Source: Thauera butanivorans NBRC 103042 (GTDB lineage Bacteria; Pseudomonadota; Gammaproteobacteria; Burkholderiales; Rhodocyclaceae). Taken from it: a stretch of 64,000 nucleotides of DNA. The stretch covers positions 27,585 through 91,584 of the forward strand of contig NZ_BCUG01000023.1 of NCBI RefSeq assembly GCF_001591165.1. The letters run 5' to 3'. Below, one piece after another: positions 46,037 through 55,079 of the stretch. Position numbers and translations under genes: made by a program. Under the pieces are notes generated by a model that made no database searches, was not told where the DNA came from, and saw nothing but the letters and a program-made list of their open reading frames with translations. Numbering within the stretch: the stretch's first letter is position 1; every line of letters starts with the position of its first letter.

Positions 46037-47302
46037 ATGCATAAAAACTACAGCCTCCTGGCCTATTCAGCCTGGGTCGCTCTGGCCCTTTCCATGCCCG
46101 CCGTCCATGCGGCGGAATTGTCGCCGGGTACCGTGATTTCGGCCGAGAATATCGACAGAATCAAGGACGACACTTTCGAGGGGCACAAGATCGGCAGCCT
46201 GCTGACCGAAAAAATGGAGTGGCGCATTCGCAATAGCGGCTGGAAGCTGCCGCTCGCCAAATCGAAAGCAATACCCGTCGATCCGACCTGGCTCAAGGCT
46301 TCGCAGGCAAACGAAGGCAAGACCAGGATCAACGCGGAGACATGCCAGGTCGAGGGCTGGACGGCTGGCCAGCCTTTCCCGGATATCGACATGAACGATC
46401 CACAGGCCGCAGAGAAGATCGTGTGGAACTGGCACCTTGGAGCGCTGGTTGGCGATGTCTCGATCGTGCCGTTCTATACGCAGGTCCTGATCGATGGCGA
46501 AAAGGGGATCCATGCGGAGCCGATTGCCGAGTTTACCCGTTATTCGATGAAGGGCCGCCTGGCGGGAGAGCACACCCAAGGCGATGGGAGCGAGCGTGGG
46601 CGCCAGCTGCTGTACTTCAAGTCACCGTCCGACATGAAAGGCCTGGGTACCTTCACGATTCAATATGATTCGGCCAAGGTGAATGATGTCTGGGCGTACG
46701 TACCGGCCGTGCGCCGCGTCAGGCGGCTTTCGGGCGGTGCATGGATGGATCCGGTGGGGGCGTCCGATCAGCTCCAGGATGATCTCGAGATCTTCAATGC
46801 CCGTCCGTGCTGGTATCCCAGCTATAAGTTGCTTGGCAAGCGCCATGTACTGGCTGTCGTCAACAGCAAGTACCCGTTGTGGAACCGTCAGGGCAAGAGC
46901 GCCGAGGAGAAATACCCGGTGCTGGACAGCGGCAAGCCCTATTGGAACATGAACAACAACGATTTCGAGCCGCGCGAAGTTTACGTGATCGAGGCGAACA
47001 CACCCGCCGAGCATCCGTACAGCAAGAAGATCATCTATGTGGATACCGAGTTTCCGCGTATTCACTATGGCGAGGCCTACAATCGCAAGGGCGAGTTCTG
47101 GAAATTCATGGAATGGCATTCCTACGTCGGCAAGGGCGAAGATGGCTTCCGCGACATTCGGACAGCGGGAGGGGTCATCATTGATTTCCAGCGGAATCAT
47201 GCCACCGTGTCGCTGATCGATACCGCGATGTGGCGGACCAATCCTGCGGGTGTGAAGGAATCCGACGTCTCGCTGCAAACGCTACAGGCTGCAGGTCGCT
47301 GA
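46037..47302 (+). CDS. DUF1329 periplasmic/outer-membrane lipid-binding-like protein
   Basis: 421 residues with a signal peptide ending VHAAEL. The family pattern is clear: GTVISAENIDRIKDDTFEGHKIGSLL at the start, a central WAYVPAVRRVRRLSGGAWMDP block and a C-terminal DTEFPRIHYGEAYNRKGEFWKF. The fold is LolB-like, a half-barrel that may carry hydrophobic ligands across the periplasm. It lies 21 bp after the DUF1302 gene and closes the transport operon. Confidence 0.9.
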   Translation: MHKNYSLLAYSAWVALALSMPAVHAAELSPGTVISAENIDRIKDDTFEGHKIGSLLTEKMEWRIRNSGWKLPLAKSKAIPVDPTWLKASQANEGKTRINAETCQVEGWTAGQPFPDIDMNDPQAAEKIVWNWHLGALVGDVSIVPFYTQVLIDGEKGIHAEPIAEFTRYSMKGRLAGEHTQGDGSERGRQLLYFKSPSDMKGLGTFTIQYDSAKVNDVWAYVPAVRRVRRLSGGAWMDPVGASDQLQDDLEIFNARPCWYPSYKLLGKRHVLAVVNSKYPLWNRQGKSAEEKYPVLDSGKPYWNMNNNDFEPREVYVIEANTPAEHPYSKKIIYVDTEFPRIHYGEAYNRKGEFWKFMEWHSYVGKGEDGFRDIRTAGGVIIDFQRNHATVSLIDTAMWRTNPAGVKESDVSLQTLQAAGR

Positions 47303-47326
47303 CTGCTTTTCCTCACCCGGGGTTTC

Positions 47327-47356
47327 GGGGGCGTTTGGAAACAAGCGCCCCCTGTT
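47327..47356 (+). terminator. Candidate terminator of the transport operon
   Basis: GGGGGCGTTT (47327-47336) and AAGCGCCCCC (47343-47352) pair over 10 bp with one G-T wobble and a 6 nt loop. The following sequence TGTTCATT is a weak T-tract. It lies 25 bp after the DUF1329 stop. Confidence 0.5.
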
Positions 47357-47434
47357 CATTCCTGGCCGAAACCGTGATGGACAGGGCGCGCGCGACAGCG
47401 AACTCTCCTGATCTGCGGTGAGCGCGATATACGG

Positions 47435-47785
47435 GTGATGTCGGCGATGACCGTCTGCCGCTTGCCCGATGGGATCGATTTCGAAGCTGGCGCGGCCATG
47501 ATGCTGAAGGGCTGGACGGCTTGTTACCTGCTGCACTGCTGCACGCTGGTCGGAGGCCTGGCGCGAGGCGGCTACGTGCTGTTTCACGCCGCAGCGGGCG
47601 GTGTCGGGCTGATTGCCACGCAGTGGGCGAAGTCACTTGGATTGCGGCTCATCGGCTCTGCCGGTTCGGACGAGAAGTGCGCACAGATGGCTGATGCGCT
47701 TTTCGAGGTCGTAGGCAGTGGCAAGGTGAAGATTCCCATCGTACGCCCTCGAGAATGGGCACCAGGCACACCAGGATCTTGCTGA
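47435..47785 (+). pseudogene. Fragment of an NADPH:quinone oxidoreductase (Qor-like)
   Basis: 116 codons. The readable part starts at CRLPDGIDFEAGAAMMLKGWTACYLL, the middle of a zeta-crystallin-type reductase, and includes the nucleotide-binding loop FHAAAGGVGLIATQWAKSLG. It then jumps after GSDEKCAQ directly to the C-terminal motif ADALFEVVGSGKVKI. The N-terminal half and about 150 residues between these blocks are missing, so the gene is internally deleted and N-terminally truncated. It marks decay or recombination between the transport operon and the racemase gene. Confidence 0.75.
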
Positions 47786-47888
47786 GAGGCGGACGATGGG
47801 GTGCTCGATCCTGCTGCCGTGAGCCAGATGTCCGGGATTGATGCCGCGAGAATCAATCCCGGAGTGCATGGGTTTTGCTCTTGTTGCT

Positions 47889-48626
47889 TCAGACGCCGAA
47901 TGCCGCGTCCTTGGACGTCTCGGGCGAAGGGTAGGCCTTCTTGCTGTGGCGCAGGCCGAGGTCGAGGAACATTTCGCACAGCTTGTAGGCAATGATGCCC
48001 GGGTTGAGCACCGGCACCGGCAGATGCGCAGCCAGATGGGCGTGCGACTGGTGCATGGTGGTGGAGCCGAGCACGATGACGTCGGCGCCATCCTCACCGA
48101 TCGCGCGGCGCGCAGCCTCCTCCAGCTTGCCGAAGACGATGTCCTCCTTGCCGCTGAGCAGTTCCTGCGTGTCGGGCCGCACCTCGATGGTGCGGATGGA
48201 GGCCACGCGCGATTCCAGTCCGTATTCACGCAGAGTCTTGCGGTACAGCGGAAGCCAGCGCTCCCACATGGTGAGGATGCTGAACTTGTGGCCCAGCATC
48301 GATGCCACGTGGAAGGCGCTCTGGCCCGGCGACAATACGGGAATGCTCAGCCGCGAGCGCAGGGCGGCGAGGCCGGAGTCGCTGACGGTGTTGATGCACA
48401 CCGCATCGAAGCCGTCCTCCTGCGCCTGAAGGCCGGCCTGGATGACGGCCAGTTCCATGATCGCCATGTCGTAGTAGCTGTCGGCCAGCGTGATCGTGCT
48501 GCCGGCGCCGACGAAGCTGACGTCGATGTCGCTGCGCCGGAACTCGGGCGGTAGCTGGGATTCGACCATTGGCCGGGTGGCTTCGCTCATCGGCACCGGA
48601 AAGATCATCTTGACGCGCTTGCCCAT
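47889..48626 (-). CDS. Asp/Glu/hydantoin racemase family protein
   Basis: 245 residues. The family fold is recognisable (FVGAGSTITLADSYYDMAIME, DAVCINTVSDSGL, LGSTTMHQSHAHLA, VPVLNPGIIAYKL). The first catalytic cysteine is present in the CINTVSDSG motif, but the second, normally in GCTxM, is Ser in LGSTTM. Two-base racemases need both cysteines, so the enzyme may instead be a one-cysteine isomerase or decarboxylase-like member. It precedes no obvious partner but lies on the same strand as the SDR and amidases. Confidence 0.8.
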   Translation of the reverse strand: MGKRVKMIFPVPMSEATRPMVESQLPPEFRRSDIDVSFVGAGSTITLADSYYDMAIMELAVIQAGLQAQEDGFDAVCINTVSDSGLAALRSRLSIPVLSPGQSAFHVASMLGHKFSILTMWERWLPLYRKTLREYGLESRVASIRTIEVRPDTQELLSGKEDIVFGKLEEAARRAIGEDGADVIVLGSTTMHQSHAHLAAHLPVPVLNPGIIAYKLCEMFLDLGLRHSKKAYPSPETSKDAAFGV

Positions 48627-48666
48627 CGTTTGCCTCCTTGCTTGTGTGAATGCGCGAAATGGCTGC

Positions 48667-49425
48667 TCAGGCCGCGCCCATGCCGCCGTCCACCGGGATC
48701 AAGCCGCCAGTGACGTAGGACGACTGGCCGGACAGCAGCCACAGCACGGCACTGCTCACTTCGCGCGGCTGACCGATGCGGTGCATGGGCACGCCGCCGT
48801 CGTACATGTGGTCGTCACCGCCGGTGACGCGGTCGTAGCTGGCCGTCTTGATCGGGCCGGGGCACACCGCATTCACGCGGATGCCCTTTTGCGCATAGTC
48901 CAGTGCGGCGGCCCGGGTGGCGCCGATCACGCCGTGCTTGGCGGCAACGTAGTAGGCCAGTTGCGGCATGGCCTTGAGGCCGAAGATGGAGCTGTTGTTG
49001 ACGATGGCGCCGCCACCGCTTTTCAGCATCGCTGCAGCTTCGTACTTCATCATGTACATCATGCCCTTGAGGTTGATGTCGATGACGTCCGAGATGTCGG
49101 CGTCGGGCGTTTCGTGGATGTCGTGGAATTCGCGCTGCAGGCCGGCGTTGTTGAAGGCGCCGTCGAGGCGGCCGAAGGTGTCCAGCGCGTGTTGCACCAA
49201 CGCGGCGCAGTCGGCCGGCCGTGACACGTCGGTAGGATGGAACACGGCGCTGCCACCGGCGGCAAGAATGGCAGCCGCTACAGCGTCGCCGTCGGCGCGG
49301 TTGCGGTTGCCGAGTACGACGCGTGCGCCCTCGGCGGCCAGTGCCATGCAGGCGTCGCGCCCCATGCCGCTGCCACCGCCGGTGACGATGACGACCTTGT
49401 CCTTGAGTTCGGGGTATCTGCTCAC
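48667..49425 (-). CDS. Short-chain dehydrogenase/reductase
   Basis: 252 residues, classical SDR size. The cofactor motif is TGGGSGMG with LGNRNR after beta2, NNAG is at about residue 92, catalytic Ser is in NNSSIFG, and YxxxK is Y-V-A-A-K. The C-terminus VTGGLIPVDGGM is typical. Cofactor preference is unclear: the basic residues after beta2 (GNRNRADG) hint at NADP(H). It may oxidise a dihydrodiol or alcohol intermediate of the island. It lies between the racemase-like gene and the amidase on the minus strand. Confidence 0.88.
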   Translation of the reverse strand: MSRYPELKDKVVIVTGGGSGMGRDACMALAAEGARVVLGNRNRADGDAVAAAILAAGGSAVFHPTDVSRPADCAALVQHALDTFGRLDGAFNNAGLQREFHDIHETPDADISDVIDINLKGMMYMMKYEAAAMLKSGGGAIVNNSSIFGLKAMPQLAYYVAAKHGVIGATRAAALDYAQKGIRVNAVCPGPIKTASYDRVTGGDDHMYDGGVPMHRIGQPREVSSAVLWLLSGQSSYVTGGLIPVDGGMGAA

Positions 49426-49475
49426 GTTCGTCTCCTGTGTGGAGGGTAGCCAGGTGCTGTCGCTGCCGGCGCGTT

Positions 49476-50951
49476 TCAGTGCGGCGCCGGGGGGATGCGT
49501 CCCAGCACGGTCTCCAGCGCGATGCCGATCGCCAGCAGCCGGCGATCATCGCCGGCATGTCCGTCGAGTTCGAAACCCACCGGCAGGCCGGTCTTTGCGC
49601 CCAGGCCGACCGGCAACTGGATGCCGGGCAGGCCGGCGCTGGCCGAAGGCTCCGTGTTCTGGATCAGCAGCGCGAAGTTCTGCGGCTCGCTCACATCCGG
49701 TTTGGCCAGTGGCGCGACCACCGGCGTGGTCGGGAACACGAAGGCATCCAGCCGGTGGCGCTCGAACAGCGCGCGGTAGTGCGCGCGCAGCGCAGGGCGG
49801 CCGGTGTTCTGCGCCATTTCGTATAGCGGAGCGGAGTCGACGATGTTGCCTCTGGCATCCGGAGCCTTGCGCGGCAGCACGAAACTGTCGTAGATGCCGG
49901 CCACATCGGGGCTTGCGATGCCTGCACGCAACTGCTCGATGCTGATGCCGGGCCCCTGTTCGGCGAGGTAGTCGACCATGTCGGAGTAGGCTTCGTGGAA
50001 CACCACCGGAAAGCCGACGGCGTTGTTCAGGGCCATGATCTCCTTGTCGGCGACCTCGACGAAGGTGACGCCCGCGGTTTTCAGCCTGCGTTGCACGTCG
50101 GCGGCGACGGTGGCGACTTCCGTGTCCATGTTGGCCCAGAAATCCGGCACCACGCCCAGCCGCAGCGACTTCAGGTCCACCGGCGGAAGCGCGTGCTCGC
50201 CGGTCACGAGGGCATCGAGCAAGGCGACGTCGGCCATGCACAGCGCCATCGGCCCTGCAGTGTCGCGGCTGCTGGCAATCGGTGCGATGCCGGCTGCCGG
50301 ATAGCGTTTTGCGCTCGGCCGCAGCGAGGCGCAGCCGTTGAGCGCTGGCGGGATGCGCATCGAGCCTCCGGTGTCGGTGCCCAGGGCGGCCGGCGCCATG
50401 CGGGCGCCCAGTGCTGCGGCGCTGCCGGACGAGGAGCCGCCGGCGATGCGTGCCGGATCATAGGGGTTGCGCACGCCCACTACCCCGGGAACGTGGAAGG
50501 CAGCGTTGTAGCCGGTGGCGCCAAAAGCCAGTTCGTGCATGTTGGTCTTGCCCAGCATGATGGCGCCGGCTTCGCGCAGCCTGCGCACCACCGATGCGTC
50601 TTCGGCCGGTATGAATTCTGCCAGTGCCGGCGTGCCGGCGGTGGAGGGCATCCCGGCGACGTGGATGTTGTCCTTCACCACTACCGGAATACCTGCGAGC
50701 GGACCGAGTGGCTGGCCCCGTGCGCGCATGGCGTCGATTGCACGCGCGGCGCTCAGGGCGCCCCCCTCGTCCAGCGTGATGAAAATGTTGAGGTCGCTGT
50801 GCGCTCGGGCGCGTTCGATGTAGGCCGACACCAATGCTTCGCTGCTGAGGCTGCCGTCGGCCAAGGCGCGCATTGCGCCGGCAATGGTCAGGTTGTCGAT
50901 ATCCGCCACCGCGCCGGGGCTCGATGTCGTGGAGATGCTGCTTGCGGGCAT
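49476..50951 (-). CDS. Amidase-signature family hydrolase
   Basis: 491 residues from the ATG at 50951. The triad is Lys in VVVKDNIHV, cis-Ser in GGSSSGSAAA and nucleophile Ser in GTDTGGSMRIP. It is distinct from GatA at 5097 and has no GatB/GatC partner nearby. The substrate is an amide or related ester; its place next to a second amidase and an M20-like protein in a reductase-led operon suggests a nitrogen-containing aromatic substrate, which is inference. Confidence 0.88.
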   Translation of the reverse strand: MPASSISTTSSPGAVADIDNLTIAGAMRALADGSLSSEALVSAYIERARAHSDLNIFITLDEGGALSAARAIDAMRARGQPLGPLAGIPVVVKDNIHVAGMPSTAGTPALAEFIPAEDASVVRRLREAGAIMLGKTNMHELAFGATGYNAAFHVPGVVGVRNPYDPARIAGGSSSGSAAALGARMAPAALGTDTGGSMRIPPALNGCASLRPSAKRYPAAGIAPIASSRDTAGPMALCMADVALLDALVTGEHALPPVDLKSLRLGVVPDFWANMDTEVATVAADVQRRLKTAGVTFVEVADKEIMALNNAVGFPVVFHEAYSDMVDYLAEQGPGISIEQLRAGIASPDVAGIYDSFVLPRKAPDARGNIVDSAPLYEMAQNTGRPALRAHYRALFERHRLDAFVFPTTPVVAPLAKPDVSEPQNFALLIQNTEPSASAGLPGIQLPVGLGAKTGLPVGFELDGHAGDDRRLLAIGIALETVLGRIPPAPH

Positions 50952-50994
50952 GCTTGATCCTCTCTGGTCGTGGGAGCCGGTCGCGGCTTCGATG

Positions 50995-52380
50995 CTAAGG
51001 GTGGTTCTTGTGCCAGGCGGTCGCTTGCTGCAGGGCTGCACCGGCGGCAAGCAGCAAACGTTCACCGCCCTTGCGGGCGACGAGTTGTATGCCCACCGGC
51101 AGGCCATTGGCTGTCGGAGTGCTGGGCAGGCTCAGGGCCGGATGGCCGGATATGTCGAATGGGGCCGTGTACTGGATCAGGCGCTGGTTGGCTTCGGGGT
51201 CCGCAGCCAGTGCGCCGAGCTGCTCGTGAGTCGGTGCGGCGAGGGGCTGTACCGGCACCAGCAGCAGGTCGATGGTTTCGAGCAGGGCGGTGAGCTTGCC
51301 GGTGAATGCGGCTGCGGCCAGCAGCAGGCGCTGGTAGGCCATGCCGTCGAGCGCGCGGCCGATGTCGATCAGGCGGCTCAGCGCCGGGCCGTACTCGGCT
51401 GCGCGTGCGGGATAGGTGGCGGCGTGCGCCACCGCCGTCTGCACCCCGCACTGTGCTTCCCAGTTGCCGGCGATGTCCCTGGCATCCGGAAAGCGGATTT
51501 CGGTGACGTGCGCGCCCAGGTCGCGTAGCCCGGCCAGCGCATCCTCGACCGCGCATAGCGTGTCGGCGTCGCTGCCGTTTGCGTTCCAGGCCGGATCGAT
51601 GCCGATCCGCATGTGCTTGAGACTCGCCTCGGCCGGCATGGCCGGTGCACGGCCGGGCAGCGAAGTGGGGTCGAGCGGGTCGTGGCCTTCGATGGCGTCG
51701 AACAGCAGGCGTGCGTCGGCCGCGCTGCGCGCCATCGGCCCAACGTGGTCGAGCAGTGCCGCGAGCTCGAACGCGCCATGGCGGCTGACTCGGCCCCAGG
51801 TCGGCTTGAGGCCGGTGAGGCCGTTGGCGGCGCATGGAAAACGGATCGAGCCGCCGGTGTCGCTGCCGAGCGAGCCGAAGCACAGCCCTGCGGCGGTGGC
51901 GACGCCCGATCCGCTGGATGACGCCCCGCACCAACGACTGGCTCCCCAGGGGTTGATGGGTGGTGCAATGCTTGGGTGGGGGACGGCGAAGGCGCCCTCG
52001 GTGAGCTGCAGCTTGCCGAGGATGATCGCGCCGGCCTTGCGCAGCCGGCGCACCACGGTGGCGTCCTCGCTGGGCATGAAGTCGGCGTGGACGGTGGTGC
52101 CGGCGGAGGTGGTGACGCCCTTGGTCCAGAACAGATCCTTTACCGCCAGCGGAATGCCGTGCAGCGGGCCGCGGTATTCGCCACGCATGATCTGTTCCTC
52201 GGCGGCGCGCGATTCGGCGCGCGCCTGTTCCGCAGTGACGCGCGCATAGGCGTGAAGCTGGCTGTCGAGTGTGTCGATGCGGGCGAGCATCGCCTCGGTC
52301 AGTTCCACCGGGGATAGCCTGCGTTCGCGGATGAGCGGTGCGAGCTCCGAGATTTCCCGGTAGTGGAGTTCGCCGCTCAC
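50995..52380 (-). CDS. Second amidase-signature family hydrolase
   Basis: 461 residues from a GTG at 52380 that overlaps the stop of the M20-like gene, so translation is coupled. The triad is Lys in LAVKDLFWTKG, cis-Ser in GASSSGSGVA and nucleophile Ser in GSDTGGSIRFP. It is only moderately similar to the amidase just downstream, so the pair is not a recent tandem duplication. Two different amidases in one operon imply two amide-type steps or substrates. Confidence 0.88.
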   Translation of the reverse strand: MSGELHYREISELAPLIRERRLSPVELTEAMLARIDTLDSQLHAYARVTAEQARAESRAAEEQIMRGEYRGPLHGIPLAVKDLFWTKGVTTSAGTTVHADFMPSEDATVVRRLRKAGAIILGKLQLTEGAFAVPHPSIAPPINPWGASRWCGASSSGSGVATAAGLCFGSLGSDTGGSIRFPCAANGLTGLKPTWGRVSRHGAFELAALLDHVGPMARSAADARLLFDAIEGHDPLDPTSLPGRAPAMPAEASLKHMRIGIDPAWNANGSDADTLCAVEDALAGLRDLGAHVTEIRFPDARDIAGNWEAQCGVQTAVAHAATYPARAAEYGPALSRLIDIGRALDGMAYQRLLLAAAAFTGKLTALLETIDLLLVPVQPLAAPTHEQLGALAADPEANQRLIQYTAPFDISGHPALSLPSTPTANGLPVGIQLVARKGGERLLLAAGAALQQATAWHKNHP

Positions 52381-53702
52381 AGCCCGAGTTCCTTGCGCGT
52401 GCGCGTCAGCGTGTCGATGGCGATGTACATGATCTTCTTTGCGCAGGGGATGAGGTCGGGGATGTAGGTCGCTCCCATGCCGCCCAGGCCTTCGGCCACC
52501 GGCAGCGGCGGATTGGGGGCCGGCCATGGCCAGCCCAGGCGCACCGTGGGGACACCGTAGCGGCGCAGTGCGGCGCCGTCGGTCTGGCCGCCCAGCAGAT
52601 CGGGGGTGCCGAGCGTGCGCTGTTCGACGTGTTCCCAGCCGCGCCTGGCGGACTGCACCACCCAGCTGTCGGGGTCGGTGGTACCGCCAGGTACCGAGCC
52701 GTACATTTCCCAGTCGAGCACGACGTCCGGGTGATGCTGCCTGAGGCCGGCGACGAATTCGGCGAACTGCGCCTTGACGGCGGCCGGCGAGGTCCGTGGG
52801 TTGATGCGCACGTCGAAGAAAATTTCGGTGATTGCCGACGGAAAGGCCGGGCGCTCGGGATTGCCCGAACGCACACCGGCAATCCACCCGTGCGGCTTGA
52901 TCACGCCCGAAGTGTTGCGTTCGGCGTATTCCAGCAGCCAGGTTTCCAGTTCCTGGATCACGGTGGCGGCGGGCACCACCGAACTGCGGAAGGCGGGCAG
53001 ATCGTGTGGCACGCCGGCATAGCCCAGCGTGCCGTGCACCCGCAGCTTGAACCAGCCCATGCCGGGCTCTTCGTGGTAGACCCAGTTCCACGGTTTCATG
53101 ATCACGGCGAAATCCGGCGCCGCGCCGCGGCTGAGCAGGTGCAGCACGCCGTTGGACATGCCTGCATGGTTGCGGCCCGCGATGTCGACCGGCATGCCGC
53201 CGTCGGCCATGCCGACCAGCAAGTCTCCGATGATCGGGATGCCGGCTTCGATCAGAGCGGTCGCCACCTCGGTCAGCGTCGCCACCATCGCCTTGGGGTT
53301 GGAGGCACCGAGGCCGAACACCCAGTCGTCGAGCATCCGCGCGTGCGGCTGCATGTCGGCCTCGCCTTTCGCTCCGGTCCACTCACGTTCGGTGTCGTCG
53401 AGTTCGAGGTGGGTGTCGATCGGCGAATACAGCATCAGCGTGGCGCCTCCTCCCGTGCCGCGCAGTTCGGCAAGGACGTTGCCGCTGGTATCGGCCATCG
53501 GTTGGTAACGCGCGTTCATGCCAGCCTTGGCAAGACGGCTGGTCATGAATTCGCTGGCTGCGCGTGCCGCACCTGTGGGGCTGTGGATGTCGACGATCTC
53601 GAACAGCAGCTCTTGAAGACGCTTGGGGTCGATCTTCGCGCAGGCCTGTTCGTACCAGGTTTGCTGCTCGGCAGAAAAAACCGCTTCTGCGGACTGGGTC
53701 AT
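52377..53702 (-). CDS. M20-fold hydrolase-like protein lacking the canonical metal ligands
   Basis: 441 residues. The overall M20/ArgE-DapE fold is recognisable by order of blocks (VDIHSPTG near residue 38, a dimerisation domain with FDVRINPRTSPAAV, GGQTDGAALRRYGVPTVRLG near the end). The usual metal-binding HxD is PID in LYSPIDTH, the bridging Asp of GxxDxK is Asn in GASNPKA, and the EE pair is missing in GMADGGMP. The frame is intact, so it may be a metal-independent or non-catalytic member. It lies 21 bp after the reductase gene. Confidence 0.75.
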   Translation of the reverse strand: MTQSAEAVFSAEQQTWYEQACAKIDPKRLQELLFEIVDIHSPTGAARAASEFMTSRLAKAGMNARYQPMADTSGNVLAELRGTGGGATLMLYSPIDTHLELDDTEREWTGAKGEADMQPHARMLDDWVFGLGASNPKAMVATLTEVATALIEAGIPIIGDLLVGMADGGMPVDIAGRNHAGMSNGVLHLLSRGAAPDFAVIMKPWNWVYHEEPGMGWFKLRVHGTLGYAGVPHDLPAFRSSVVPAATVIQELETWLLEYAERNTSGVIKPHGWIAGVRSGNPERPAFPSAITEIFFDVRINPRTSPAAVKAQFAEFVAGLRQHHPDVVLDWEMYGSVPGGTTDPDSWVVQSARRGWEHVEQRTLGTPDLLGGQTDGAALRRYGVPTVRLGWPWPAPNPPLPVAEGLGGMGATYIPDLIPCAKKIMYIAIDTLTRTRKELGL

Positions 53703-53723
53703 GAAAGGCTCCTCCCTGAAGAG

Positions 53724-54749
53724 TCAATGGCTGGCGACGAACTGCTCGCTGAAGATGCGGCCGTGTGGCACGCCGAGTTCGACGAGACGCGTGGTGGCAG
53801 CGTCGATCATGGGCTGCGGCCCGCACAGGTACGCGACGGTGTCGGGGCTGGAGACATCGCTTTCACGCAGTGCGGCCACCGGGCTGCCTTCAAGCAGTGG
53901 GCCGCTGGCGCCGCGGTCGACACAGAGGCGGGTTTCGAGCGTGGGCAGCCATTGCTGGCGCAGTTCCAGTGCGTCGAGGCAGAACAGGGCGTCCGGTGTG
54001 GCGCAACCGAAGCTCAGTAACATCGATGGCTTGCGTCCGCCCCATTGGCGGATGCCGTCGATCATCGACAGAACGGGTGCCAGCCCGGTGCCGCCAGCGA
54101 TGAAGATATGCTTGGCCCGGCGGTGCTCTTCGCGCAGGAAGAAGGCGCCGTAAGGGCCCTTGAGCTTGACCACGTCGTCCGGTTTGGCGCGATGCTGCAG
54201 CCAGTCCGACATGACACCGCCAGGCAGCAGCCGGATCAGCAGTTCGATGCGCGGCAATTCGGCAGCGATGTTCGATGGCGAGTAGCTGCGCACCTCGCCA
54301 CTGCCGGGAACCTCGATCTGTACGTACTGGCCGGGGCGGAAATCCAGCCAGTCGCCTTCGGCAAGCTCCAGTGACACCTTCATGACGTTGGATGCGATCC
54401 GTTCGATGCTGTCGACGAAAGCATGAGCGGCGACCGGGCCATTGAGGCCGGCGGTACTGGTGTAGGGCAAATCGAAGATGCAGTCGCTGTTCGCCTGGGT
54501 TACGCACAGCAAGCGCTGGCCGGCAGCATATTCGCCGCTGAGCAGGCTCGTGCTCGCGCCGGGCCGGGTGATGGCCTCGCCGTCGGACAAGGTGGCGATG
54601 CAACTGGAGCAGCTCCCCGAATGGCATTGGTGTATCAGCGGGGCGCCGGCCTCCAGGGCAGCGTCGAGGATGGGATGGGTGTTCCCGACGATGACCTGAT
54701 GCGTAACGCCGTCGGCGAATCGCAGTGTGACTTGGTGCGTTTCGTTCAT
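53724..54749 (-). CDS. Oxygenase reductase component ([2Fe-2S] ferredoxin-FAD-NAD)
   Basis: 341 residues from the ATG at 54749. The plant-type ferredoxin domain comes first, with Cys42, Cys47, Cys50 and Cys82 (CHSGSCSSC ... RLLC). The FAD domain follows with RSYSPSN and the NAD domain with GGTGLAPVLSM and CGPQPMID. It passes electrons from NAD(P)H to an oxygenase. The only oxygenase here is the CarAa-like Rieske protein encoded divergently at 56609, so together they could form a two-component system without a separate ferredoxin. It is first in a minus-strand operon with the M20-like and amidase genes. Confidence 0.92.
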   Translation of the reverse strand: MNETHQVTLRFADGVTHQVIVGNTHPILDAALEAGAPLIHQCHSGSCSSCIATLSDGEAITRPGASTSLLSGEYAAGQRLLCVTQANSDCIFDLPYTSTAGLNGPVAAHAFVDSIERIASNVMKVSLELAEGDWLDFRPGQYVQIEVPGSGEVRSYSPSNIAAELPRIELLIRLLPGGVMSDWLQHRAKPDDVVKLKGPYGAFFLREEHRRAKHIFIAGGTGLAPVLSMIDGIRQWGGRKPSMLLSFGCATPDALFCLDALELRQQWLPTLETRLCVDRGASGPLLEGSPVAALRESDVSSPDTVAYLCGPQPMIDAATTRLVELGVPHGRIFSEQFVASH

Positions 54750-54860
54750 TGGTCCTGTTTCCATTGCTTGGGTACATGCTTGCGGTGTGCTCGATGGGCA
54801 GCACGTCGTGCGCATCCTATGAACTGGTCTTGGGGCGGTCGCTCCGCTGGGGGCTGCGTT

Positions 54861-54875
54861 TATCCCGGTAGCGCA
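54861..54875 (-). promoter_or_regulatory. XylS-type box, single
   Basis: On the minus strand this is TGCG-CTACCG-GGATA (followed by AA), an exact TGCR-N6-GGATA match located 112 bp upstream of the reductase start. A much weaker partner may lie at about 54878-54892. Confidence 0.55.
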
Positions 54876-55045
54876 GCTTTCCGCAGATCGCCTGCAGGCC
54901 AATTTGGTGCATTACCGGGCTGCTATGCACGAAAACGGATTTCCGGCGCTGGGCTGGATGGCGCAGCCTCTGGAGGCGGCACCACTGCTATCGAGGCTGG
55001 CCTATTCGTTATTCGAATCGAAGGCTATGCAATAAGTGCAACGTT

Positions 55046-55079
55046 TATCCTGAAAGTGCATCTTTATCCGCGTAGCGCA
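55046..55079 (-). promoter_or_regulatory. Tandem XylS-type boxes upstream of the reductase operon
   Basis: On the minus strand 55079-55065 is TGCG-CTACGC-GGATA and 55060-55046 is TGCA-CTTTCA-GGATA; both continue AA. The second is a full match to the XylS consensus TGCA-N6-GGNTA. They start 19 bp apart and point toward the reductase gene. A possible -10, TAGCCT, lies at 55027-55022. Confidence 0.7.
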
